Positions 25,387 through 35,784 of a stretch of DNA of 64,000 nucleotides are shown piece after piece. The translations under genes and the position numbers were made by a program. The stretch comes from Physcomitrium patens (Eukaryota > Streptophyta > Bryopsida > Funariales > Funariaceae): the NCBI RefSeq assembly GCF_000002425.4, contig NC_037275.1, positions 7,817,777-7,881,776 on the forward strand, in the 5' to 3' direction. Below the pieces are notes generated by a model, which saw only the letters and a list, made by a program, of their open reading frames with translations, was not told the DNA's origin and did no database searches. Numbering within the stretch: position 1 is the stretch's first letter; each line of letters begins with the position of its first letter.

Positions 25387-27294
25387 ACGATGTATTTTAA
25401 TCGAAGTTTCGGAAGATGATGATTCTACAGGTACATCTAATTTCTTCCTGAACGTAGGGTCTTGATGTGGAATTACTCCTCTTCAATCCGATGTAGTCGT
25501 TATTATTAATGAACAGTAGTGCCATTCAGAATCTTATAATCTTAATGCAATGCCATTGTCTTGGTGCTTCACAAGTGCTTACATGTTCGTTACTCGTTGA
25601 CTAGGAAGAATGCGAATAACAAGCTCTACCTTCAAAAAGGTGTTGAAGAAGATGAGTTGAAGCTTGCTCAATGTGTTAAAAGTGGAAGAGAATTTTAGAA
25701 GCGGTCTGGTGGGGCCAAAGGACGAGAAAAAAATTAGGGCTCAGATCATGCTCTTGCAGCTGTACACTAAGTTCTACTGGAGCAAATCTCTCGCAGGATC
25801 TTTTGCTTCCTAAGTTGTTCAGGATCTTTCTATTTATAATTTCAGGAATAATCTGTTTGGAAGCTGGCAAGACAACCTCAGAACTTCTGCAATGGAGTTG
25901 TGTGTCAATGTCTTCCTGATGGTAGAACTAAAGGAGGTTCGGTCAGAGTGTTCTAGGGGTACTCAAACTAATCAACACTTCATCACAGGATTCAAAAGGT
26001 TCATTTGCTCATATCAAGAGCGTTCTCTTGTATGCTCTTATTTTTCATGGGTTAGAAAATTAAATCACTGGTTAGATAAAAAGAAAAAAAGAAGAAGAAA
26101 TGTGCAGGGTAGAAAAAAAATAGATCTACTTCGCCATTATGAAGTCCACCTATCCTTCGTCTGCTAAAACGGTAGATGAAGTTGCTCTATCTACAGATGA
26201 ACACATGCATTTGTAATGTGGCTGTGGAAAGGTCACCCACACAAATTGTTCAGGAATGAGCTCTGAATCCCTCGTTTGTACAAATCGTTTCATAGAGTGT
26301 GCCTCACTCTAGCCATTACTCTCAAACCCACATATCTTACCCCCTAGAACACCATTTTCAAGCATTCCTCATGTTCGGCGGACTTGAACATCGGAAATGA
26401 TGAAGAGAGGAATTGCGTAGTGGTGAAGATTTGGGGCAGAATCTGAATGAGAACATAGCTTCTCCGACAAGCTAGGTCTTGGTTTTTGGAGTTGATTGAG
26501 CAACAATTCCAATTTGTAGCTCAACTTCAGCGTCAAGATCTGCATTCTCCACACATGGGTAGTGAAGATGTTGAAGCTATCTTATCAAGAGAAATGGTAC
26601 ACTGAAGTTGTGGTTCATCTAAACACTGCTGTGAAGCTTAGTGGAGGATATCTACACCAGTTCCTTGCATGATTTGTTAATGAAATGGAAGATTGTTCAG
26701 CGAAGGTAGTAAACTATGCTCTGAACAATAAGACAAAGTGTAATCTTGTTAACGTTATATAAATTGGAAACACTCTTTACATCGTTCATTGTTGAAGGAA
26801 AACTGACCTTTTTGAAGAGAGAAATAAAAGGAACGTGATTTTTCTATAATACAAATGACATGGACATGGTAGAATGAGATTGATGAAATGTTGTATCGAT
26901 GGGACAACATTCAATGGAAAGGAGAGTGAAAGATAGATAATGGCTTGTGTTAGATATCATGAAATATATTGAGCAGAGGATTACTATATTATATGATGTA
27001 TTGTCTCTAGGATATGTAATATTTTCATGTTTTCTCTATTTTAGAATTTCATTAGCATCAATGAGATTTTTTAGAGTGTGCCTTTTTTATTTTATTTTTA
27101 TTTTTAATTTAATTTAATTTTTATATTGTGAGTTGGATTGTTTTTTGCTAAAGCTAATTGCAAGTTAGTATATTGCAATTTTGTATAAAAAATGTGGTGG
27201 ATAAGGATGTGATTTAAATATAATGAAAATGTATTATTTGAATATAATAATATTTTTAAGTTTGAACATAATAACTTGAGGTACATACATACAT

Positions 27295-27356
<62 letters not shown>

Positions 27357-27438
27357 TCGATTTTTTGAAGTTATTTAATCCATTCTCACCATGTAACATT
27401 ATAAACCACTTAAAGCAAGATAAAATTAGCCAATATAC

Positions 27439-27481
<43 letters not shown>

Positions 27482-27720
27482 AATACACATATATTTAATA
27501 AAACCACAATGGCAGTCTAAAGATGAACCTTAAACTTATATCACATGCACTTTTGGTCACAAGTAATTAACAAATCAAATCATGACATAACATATTATAT
27601 TTCATACCTCCAAACAATTGTGCCTTGCACATCAAAATCCACAAGCCCATAATCACCCATACCGAAAAGACCACCCCCAAAACAAACAAACAAGCAAAAA
27701 AACAAAATAAATAAATAAAT
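25387..27720. other. 3' flank of the topoisomerase gene and AT-rich spacer
   Basis: 25387-26900 is moderate in composition and may include the topoisomerase 3' UTR or decayed exons; small open frames there show no domain. From about 27060 the DNA is AT-rich and microsatellite-rich. No other gene is supported. Confidence 0.5.
27282..27472. repeat. compound microsatellites (TACA)n-(CA)n-(TA)n and (TA)n
   Basis: A three-part tract runs from (TACA)n at 27282-27311 through (CA)n to about 27332 and (TA)n to 27356. A second (TA)n lies at 27444-27472 with a CA-rich end. The step from tetramer to dimer suggests successive point mutation and slippage. The same design appears in reverse-complement form at 31153-31204. 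Confidence 0.9.
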
Positions 27721-27842
27721 AAACGATATAATTATTATTCAATCCCTTGGCAACAATCCCCATGTGGATTATCCCCCCTCCCCACTATTCAATAATGTGC
27801 ACACTCTCGCACCGTCACTTTTACGTTTTCGAGCAGCAGGAG

Positions 27843-27857
27843 CCTTTTACTTTAAAG
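27843..27857. promoter_or_regulatory. upstream motif shared with the TMA7 gene
   Basis: The 15-mer CCTTTTACTTTAAAG occurs here, upstream of the F-box gene, and again at 43051-43065 upstream of TMA7. It holds AAAG/CTTT cores on both strands, the core recognised by plant DOF factors. Function is inferred only from position and repetition. Confidence 0.3.
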
Positions 27858-28335
27858 AAAAAGCCGGACCAGGCAGGCAGACGTCAAGAAAGGCGACAAC
27901 AGGGAGCCGGTCGGGTATCCGCTTCGTCAACAACTCCTCCCTGAGCCCCGCCTCGGGGGCTGCTCCTTCCCCCGCTCTTGCCGAACCGGGACAGGCTCGG
28001 CGAGGCCGGGTCGGGCAGCGCAACCGGTCCGGGCAGGAATAAGGAACCTTCCCGTCCTGGTCCCGTCGCGTCGCGTCGGATCCCACCACGTTTCTATTGG
28101 AAACGCGAAAGGGGAATTGAGTGCGTGTGTGTGCCGTGATCGAAGCCTCCGTCCGTCCTGCACAGCTTCACACCTCGTGTCACTCAGGCCCCCACCCCAG
28201 CCCCCGAGGCACAGTCATTGACAGCGTTAACCGTGTCCGGGATTCTTCTCCTCTTCATCCACGTTGGCTGCTACACCCGATCCAGGCTATATCGCAGCTT
28301 ATAGAGATCGTCGCCTAGTGTTGGGAGTAACAGTG

Positions 28336-28816
28336 GTGAGTGTGTGAATTTGGAGGCAAGGTTGGGGTGAAATTGGGACATGGACGCTGGGATTGTTTCG
28401 TAGGTTGGTTAGGGGGTTGTCGAGACGTTGTGAGTAGTGGTGGTGGTGAGGCTTATTTCGGGTGGCGATCAGAGGTGGTTTGATTGTGAGTGAGGCGAAT
28501 TGTGGGCAGAATTGTGTATGTGTGTGTAGTATGACGGAGGTTTATAGCGCGCGTGAATTCGAGCATGTTGTAAGTTGGGGTGGTTTGGGTTTGATGGACT
28601 TGTGCAGGGTGGATATGGTTTTTGGGTTGAGGTGAGTGGGACAAGGAGTTTTACGGGCTTGGGTTTCTCCGTTCTCGTAGCAGTTCCCGCTGGCTTTGTC
28701 CTCTCCGTTTCATTGAGGACGGATTGTCTGCACGAGATTCCCCCTTGCTGGACTCGCTTGCTTCTTCTCCCTTTTTTTTTTCTTTTTGTTTTTTTTTGTA
28801 TGCTGGGTTGCATCAG
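28336..28816 (+). other. probable 5' UTR intron of the F-box gene
   Basis: A donor CAGTG|GTGAGT at 28336 pairs well with an acceptor TTGCATCAG ending at 28816, which follows a strong pyrimidine tract (28756-28799). Removing it leaves the F-box ATG (28837) 20 bases after the junction. It would also remove the upstream in-frame ATG at 28786, which supports the shorter protein start. Confidence 0.55.
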
Positions 28817-28836
28817 GGAATTCTAAGCTCGCCAGG

Positions 28837-30228
28837 ATGAGTAGGCAGGTGCGGCATTTTCAGCCCAGGCTTAGCCGGTTTCGTAAGTCTGAGTTGATTG
28901 CCGAGGGGCATCGGGTAGCGAAGCTTCCGGGGCAATGCACTTGGATGTCATCGCCGAAGAATAGTGAAGCGGCATTAGAACCAGAGGCCAAGAGGAGGAA
29001 ACTATCCCTCAAGGGTGCGATGTCCCTGGACCCCGCGCTGTGGCGCCTCCTTCCAGACGAGCTCCTGGAGAAAGTGGTGGCGTACATGCCGTTCCCAGGC
29101 CTGTTTCGATGCCGCGCGGTGAACAAGCGCCTCAAGGAGTTCGTCTTCTCCGATAAATTTCAAGAAGCGCGCGCGAGCGTGCCTTCCTGGGACGCCCTCT
29201 CTCCGAAGTCCAATTATCTCCTTGTCTTCGCGATCATCATGAAGCACAAGATGTGCACTGCCTTCGACCCGGCGGCGAAGCGGTGGCTGTGTATGCCGCC
29301 AATGCGGGGGCTCGACCCGCGAGCCAAGGACTGCATCGCGGGAGACGGTGGGCTATTGTGTTTCCGCGACGTGAACGCGAGAGGAATCGTGACGCTGTTT
29401 GTCTACAACCCCGTCACAGCCACCTGCAGAGAGCTTCCTTCAATGCAAATCGGCAACTGCATGTTCCAGCACACCTGGCTGTGTACCCACATGATCGCCA
29501 ACACGTTCACAAGCTCCTACAAGCTCCTCGTGCTCACCAAATCGGCCACCACACGCATCGCCGCGAAGTTGTCCATCTACGACTCCCTCACGCAGAAATG
29601 GAAAACCGACACCTCTTTACCGCCCATCCAGCGCAAGTACAAGCTCCGCTTTTTCCCGCAGGTGGGCACGCATTGCGACAATTTCTTCTACTTCGCGGCG
29701 ACGGAGGGCATCGGCCGCGGCAACGTGGTGGGATTGGTCGTGTATGATGTCTATGAGGGCGTGTTCAGGTCGAAGCTTCTGTACCGATGCGAACCTCGAG
29801 CCCAAGGGAGCTCGATTGAAGTTCAAATCGCAAATTGCAACGGCGCAATGCACATGGTGGTGCGAGAGGACGACGACAAGGGCACCAAGGGCATCTCCCT
29901 CTGCAGATTGTACCCTTCCAGCGAGTACAAGGTCGAAGAAGCTGTGTTGTTCGAGAGCTTCTTCACCAAATGGGCCTCCGTGTTTCCCACCTTCCGGTGC
30001 GTGTCGGTACACGGCGACCTGGGCCTGCTCCTCTACAACCATTCCCTCTCCGTCCTCACCGACGATTTTTCCGAGGAGTTCCAGTTGCCTCCCTGTCCAT
30101 TGCGAGGCCTGCAGCATTTCATTCCATCCACAATACTGTACCCACCGGAATCGTTCCGATCTTGCCAATCAAACCAGAGCGTGGTGTCGAATGCTCACTT
30201 TCAACCCAACGCCGCAGCACGAGTCTAG
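28837..30228 (+). CDS. F-box protein (plant F-box/kelch-type C-terminus)
   Basis: A single exon of 463 residues. Start MSRQVRHF was chosen because the upstream ATG at 28786 falls in the likely 5' UTR intron. A basic N-terminus includes EAKRRKLS (50-57), a possible nuclear signal. The F-box spans about 67-108 (ALWRLLPDELLEKVVAYMPF, then the RCRAVNKRLKEF helix). The remaining 350 residues form repeated beta-type blocks such as FVYNPVTATCRELPSM, LSIYDSLTQKWKTDTSLPP and LVVYDVYEGVF, typical of kelch/FBA-like substrate-recognition domains of plant F-box proteins. By family it would bind a SKP1/ASK adaptor and select targets for an SCF ubiquitin ligase. The target is unknown. The exon is far more GC-rich than its flanks. 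The nearest Arabidopsis class may be the At5g15710 type, but this is uncertain. Confidence 0.9.
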   Translation: MSRQVRHFQPRLSRFRKSELIAEGHRVAKLPGQCTWMSSPKNSEAALEPEAKRRKLSLKGAMSLDPALWRLLPDELLEKVVAYMPFPGLFRCRAVNKRLKEFVFSDKFQEARASVPSWDALSPKSNYLLVFAIIMKHKMCTAFDPAAKRWLCMPPMRGLDPRAKDCIAGDGGLLCFRDVNARGIVTLFVYNPVTATCRELPSMQIGNCMFQHTWLCTHMIANTFTSSYKLLVLTKSATTRIAAKLSIYDSLTQKWKTDTSLPPIQRKYKLRFFPQVGTHCDNFFYFAATEGIGRGNVVGLVVYDVYEGVFRSKLLYRCEPRAQGSSIEVQIANCNGAMHMVVREDDDKGTKGISLCRLYPSSEYKVEEAVLFESFFTKWASVFPTFRCVSVHGDLGLLLYNHSLSVLTDDFSEEFQLPPCPLRGLQHFIPSTILYPPESFRSCQSNQSVVSNAHFQPNAAARV

Positions 30229-31147
30229 ATTTAGGTCACAACAGGTTATTTGGGGCATGAACACAACCACATTAAAAACATGTAAAGAAACATGTAAAAT
30301 GGAGACAGATCTGCACATTTCGGGTTGAAGTAGCCGGAACTGCAACAGCAGGTGGATGAACACAGAGATGGACAACTGCAGGTCCGTTTTCGAAGCCAAT
30401 TCCTCTAGAAAAAAGCTGCAATGCTGTCGGTGTGAATCTCCACACACACACAATCGTACAGTTTTCTCTCTTTTTTCTTTTTTCTTTTCCCCCCATGTAT
30501 AGAACGTGTACAGATTAACGTGTTCTGGACGATGCGTGAGGCTTAGTTTAGCAGACAATAGACCCAGTGCATCAGGGAAAGGAATTGGTTCAGTGACTGA
30601 TTCCTCACAGGCTGAATTAGTGTCAATAGGCAACAGTGAAGCTCTAGTCCTAGAGTTCTTTTCTTCCTATTCTCGAAAAGGGTTGGTTTAGAACCCATTG
30701 TTCTCAATAGGCAGACATTAAGAAGATTCGACCATGTACCAGAATTGTCAGTGAATGGATTTATTAATGCGTAATATGTACGATGAATGGATTTATTACG
30801 CATTATCTAGATGACAAAATTGGCGTTTTGCTGGTGTTATGTTTCAGGAGTTCTGTGTATTGTGGCAATTTAATGAGTGATCCTTCACAAGTCTGTGTTG
30901 GACCGGAACCATGAAATTATGTGTTAATGAAAGCCATTCAGTGAGTGTGTGTGTGTGTGAGTTTGGCTCTAGGCCATCTCTTGCAATGCCCACACCATGT
31001 TTTTCTTTTTTCTTTTTTTACATTCTTGTTTGCATTTTGGTTTGTTTGTGATAGGGAAATGAAATGAGAATTGGTCACGATTGAATAGCTTTTAATCTTT
31101 TCCTTTGAGGAATAGCAAATAAGTGATACTGAACTAAGACAGTGCCA

Positions 31148-31182
<35 letters not shown>

Positions 31183-31362
31183 TGTGTGTGTGTGTGTGTG
31201 TGTGAATGTATATGTTTGTTATTGTTTTCAATAAAGAGTTAATAAAATTGTGGTGACCATGAATTTCAGTGGACAGGATATCAACACATCAATTTCAAGC
31301 TTGAAGAAAGAGCTATATTTAGTCCAAAACAGTAGACCACAAATTTCATAATACTAGTCTAA

Positions 31363-31393
<31 letters not shown>

Positions 31394-32547
31394 GTTTGTG
31401 TTGCACTCTAATTTTCATCAATTATTGTCAGATCCTTCCCACTTATTTGTTGCTGTTAGTTCCGTTTTCTCGTTGTTCTTTTATTTATTTATATTTATAT
31501 AAATAATGGTGGATTAAATTCCTCTTGTTCAAATATCAATTTCATATATGAACAAAATTATAGTGATTTTCTAGTATTAAATCCTTACAATAGTTTAGAT
31601 CTTCACAATTCACTTTTTCCTACTATTTTATCTTTTTATAGATTTTTACTTTTAAACAATATACTTTTAGATCAAAAAAGGAACTACGATAAGAACATTT
31701 CGTGCTTTATCCCCTGCACATTATCTGATATTTTAAATTATCACAAGTCTTCAAAAAATTTATTAGATAAAATTGGACCTAAAATATAAATATGCAAACA
31801 TCTTTTCAAAGTTTTATCATGAGTTAATGCTGTGCCATGAAAATGAATTTTTTCATTAGTTATATTGGGTATTATTTTTTACATTGTATTTTTTGTCTCT
31901 TGGATAGATTTACATTATTTTGCCACATATCCTTCAGAGCTACATTTACTTTGTTTATCAGCTGAAATTAATGAATTTTTTTGCAACGTATTTCTATACA
32001 AATGTTAGAAATGACTTTGGATCATTTTGTTTCATAATCCCACTGAGTCTTTGCACGATAGTTTTACAAACTCAAGAAGATATGTCTATGTTATCTTGCA
32101 GTATAGCTTTGAAAGTAAATTTGCTTCATTGTGCCTCAATAATTTTTGATACCATTGAAAAGCCAATGAAGCAAACCCATAATAATATAAACCCTTTTTG
32201 ATTATCTGAAATCAAAAAATATAATTAAATAAATAAAATTTATTAATTCTAAAATTATGATCGATAGTTTTATTAATTTCGACCAAAGGTACTAATTCAT
32301 GAAACTAGTTTGTTTGCTTCTTTGATTTGATTTGTTTTGTTTTTTTTCACTTTATATATACTTTATTAAAGTAAAAGCCAATATAAGATCTATTTTATTT
32401 ATTTATATATAGGAAATGACCTCCTCTTATTTTTATACACCATGAGATGAAGATGTAGTGGAACATCATTTGTAAAGGATGTCAAATTGATATTGGAATT
32501 GTCTGCAAATTATTTTGCAAAAATATGGATGTGCAACATCATTGAAC

Positions 32548-32585
<38 letters not shown>

Positions 32586-34060
32586 AAGATAAATTCTAAT
32601 AATGAAATAATAAATTGAATGGAAATTACAAATGGATATTATATCAGGAAGTATAAAATTTTAAAAAAAAAAAATCACTCATGTGTAAATGTGTTATTGA
32701 TCTTTATAACCGAATTGCCATAGTTGTTTATTAGATTTCACTAAAGAATACAAAATATTTTTTTAATATTATTTAGTATATGAATGTATTTCTCTTAATA
32801 TACAAAAAATCAAAAAAAATTTAAAAACTTATTTCATTGAGTTTTAAGCATGCTTATGAAATTTTATGATTGGTAATATGCATAATAATTTATTTGGTTT
32901 TTTTATTCTAACTTGTCTTCACATTTACTTCTTTTTTTCTTTTTTCAAATTTTCTGCATGGATATAAATCATGCAAAGTCAATCTCATATATAGAAAAAC
33001 AGCTGTACATATTGAAAATCTGAAGAACTGAACACATTTCTTTTAAATGGTGTAATGAATTGACCGCATGCACAATCATGTCCATTATCATACAAAGTTT
33101 AGGAAAGAAAAACTAATTATTTAATTGATTTTTAAAAAGCGAAAAATTTCATGTTGATTCTCTGACAAGCTACTATCTACTTGTGACTGAAGCAGCAATA
33201 AGAATGTGAAATTATTTTTAGATTTTACATTTTTTTTAAAAGTAAAATATAAAATATAAAAGAAATAACAAATCATAAAAATTCTTTCAATTCTATTTTT
33301 GTTAGTTGATAGTCACTTTGTTGTGTTAGCAAGAAGTTATCATAATAGAAGTATTATAATTGTCTAAGCTGTATGCATATATTTATAAATTACATCATAT
33401 TTATCATTATTATTGAATATATATAAAGAAAAAATATTTCTTATGAAGAATAATTATACATCTACTTGATATAAGTATTTTATATTGTATATATTCATAT
33501 CTATTTGAAAAATTCTCTTTAAATTATAATTCTAATACTAATCTTAGGACTATTTTTTTAATAATACAAAATAAATGTTCTACAAGACTACTAAATAAAT
33601 AAATTTTATTACATGTTTGAAGAGAATGTTAAAACTAAAACGAACTTCTAAGTGGACACCATCCATGCCATGCACCCATGCATACAAACAATAACATCGT
33701 TATTATTTCATTATTTTATATTTTATAGCCTTTTCCCTTCAATATTTGTGGATAGTTGTGCTTAATATGCCCAATTTCTCTATACTCCTCACAACACTTT
33801 CTTTTGCTAATCTCCACCAATTTAAATGTGGAAGATTTCTCTTAGGTGCTTGAGAAGGGAAGAGAGGCTAGAATACTAGTAAGTCTTTTTTTTGCACGTG
33901 TAATTTGCAAATTCACTACTAACATTCTAGCTACCCTAAATTTTAGATTTCGATAATTTTATTGATACCAAAAGAATTGTAAAAAATTGATTTGTAATAA
34001 AATTTTATATACCAATTGTCACCAAAGCTACCTCTTTTAGGGTTTCATATTCAGATGTGC
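30229..34060. other. F-box 3' flank and AT-rich gene-free region
   Basis: 30229-30900 is moderate in composition and probably contains the 3' UTR. Beyond 31250 the DNA is very AT-rich and no gene is seen. Simple repeats: (ATGT)n-(TG)n at 31153-31204, (AT)n at 31364-31389 and 32552-32578. A stretch near 33645-33690 (GTGGACACC...CATGCATAC) resembles 10470-10530 and may be a scrap of a dispersed repeat. Confidence 0.55.
31153..31204. repeat. compound microsatellite (ATGT)n-(TG)n
   Basis: About seven tetramers are followed by about eleven TG dimers. It mirrors the (TACA)n-(CA)n tract at 27282-27332 on the other side of the F-box gene, in inverted orientation. Confidence 0.9.
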
Positions 34061-34377
34061 AAGAAATAGGTTGACTTTGTAGTCTGTGCCCCCAGCTTCG
34101 CTGCCGACAACACATCGGAAGAGTGACCTTCACGACCAGCTACCGACACACAACGTGGTAACATGGGGGTATAGTAACCGCAGATTTCGTGTTTCTGTTG
34201 AAGACTGGAGAATCGCCGTGTCGCTGGATTGATACGCGGCGGTTTGCAACTCGAAACCCTTCATTATATTCAGCAGACTGGTGTCAGCTGAATGTGTGCA
34301 TAACGTGCAAAGTCACCCTGAACTTGAGCATCTGGCATTCCGGCGTTGACCTATACGTAGGACATTTGTACACGGTG

Positions 34378-34380
<3 letters not shown>

Positions 34381-34410
<30 letters not shown>
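34381..34410. repeat. (TA)n microsatellite
   Basis: Fifteen uninterrupted TA dimers. The 300 bases before it (about 34060-34370) are unusually GC-rich for this spacer but contain no recognisable gene. Confidence 0.9.
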
Positions 34411-34412
<2 letters not shown>

Positions 34413-34698
34413 ACAAATGAAGTTTAAAGTCATTCGTATCTTAATATAGTTATGAAAACATACTTGATCGTGAGCTCCATTTCCTTGAATGCACTCCAGT
34501 CTGGCCAATTAAAAGAGCGACGGGAGTGAAGTAACACACACCACCATCACAACAGTTTTCCAGCTTTGCTAGTTGCTTCTTCAAAAGATAAGATCTCCTT
34601 GATGTCATTTGATGTGGTGTACACTGAATCACATCAATGTCTACAAATTACTCGGTTCTTCAATTTGTTCTCTTCACTGTACTTGAACGATTTTTTAG

Positions 34699-34996
34699 GT
34701 ATGGATTTCATGCCAACACTTCTACTCCAGAAAATTCATCTGACACCAAAGCTCCTGTCCGGCACATTGACGATCTTAGCAGCAGTTACCAGCTCCAACG
34801 GGTTCCCCACATTCCTAAACCGTCTAATGTTGTTGCCCAAACTACCGACTTCACTCAAGTAACTGATGCTAGAGGCCAGGCGAGTCAGTTGGAGCGGCAG
34901 AAGGGCGAAACTACGAGTCGTTCAACTCCAATAAAATCCTTAAAGATGGCGTTTGTGAAGTCGCAAAGAGCACATCAATCCTTGCATTTCATCTAA
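34699..34996 (+). CDS. possible orphan last exon, unknown product
   Basis: A plausible acceptor (T-run then TTTTAG, ending at 34698) precedes an open frame that starts YGFHANTSTPENSSD, continues with DDLSSSYQLQRVPHIPKP and ends at a TAA (34994-34996). Composition is clearly less AT-rich than the flanks and the product is Ser/Thr/Gln/Pro-rich, like a disordered protein tail. I do not recognise it and found no convincing upstream exons. It may be the end of a decayed gene, or a chance frame. Confidence 0.25.
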
Positions 34997-35784
34997 GGCT
35001 GATATTCTGAGGTTACAGCTGAGTTGCAGTTAGAGTTTTCCTTAACAAACGGAGCTTTAGGGCAGATGAGAATGAGCTGAAGTCCAACGCATCGGGATAA
35101 CATTGATATGTGTGCAGCAAATTGACTCGTGAAAACATCAGCACAGGCTGCACCACGCATCTTCCTAATACAAATTGCATGTCTTATATATTCAGGTACA
35201 CACTGATATATTAACTCAAAAAGGGTTTCACACAACGTAATATATTGTTGTTCAACCAACACGAACACCTGTAACACCTAAGTCCATGTCTATAACGAAA
35301 ACCTCCATATTATTCCAGTACCTGCACCTCCACCATCACCATTCCCCTTCTATACATAAAATTTCACTAATTTAGGGAAATTTTGAAACGCCTTGAAAGA
35401 AGTATGACCTGCAAGACAAGCGCGACAACTTGTGATAAAATAATGTTCCTTCGCCCATATTAGACACTCTCCAAAACACAACATTAACTAATCTCCCAAC
35501 AATAAACAACGATAGCATAGAAATAAAGATTGATCCAATTGATAACGAACACAGAGACAATGACCACCGTCATCATCCCCTAGAGAATGGTGAACTTTAT
35601 TTGCTGGAGCTTCCTGAGCCATGGCATTTCCTGTACTTTTCATGACAATTATAAGTTGATCAACTGTGAGCATTGTCCGAAGAACAACTGGTGATGTTGA
35701 TGCTCTAAGGATCAGACGTGATTCTAATTACAATGGGAGTACCAAACACAAATACGATATTGAATGATCTAGGATAATAATTCT
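34997..35784. other. spacer and likely 3' UTR of SKIP35
   Basis: No coding region is supported. The part next to 35784 should hold the 3' UTR of the minus-strand SKIP35 gene. Confidence 0.45.

Noticed and set aside
27104..27507. Minus-strand frames rich in Cys-Val and Tyr-Ile repeats
   Set aside because: They are translations of (CA)n, (TACA)n and (TA)n microsatellites.
29617..30168. 183-residue antisense frame in the F-box gene
   Set aside because: It lies wholly opposite the GC-rich F-box exon, where antisense frames are expected by composition; no similarity or start context is visible.
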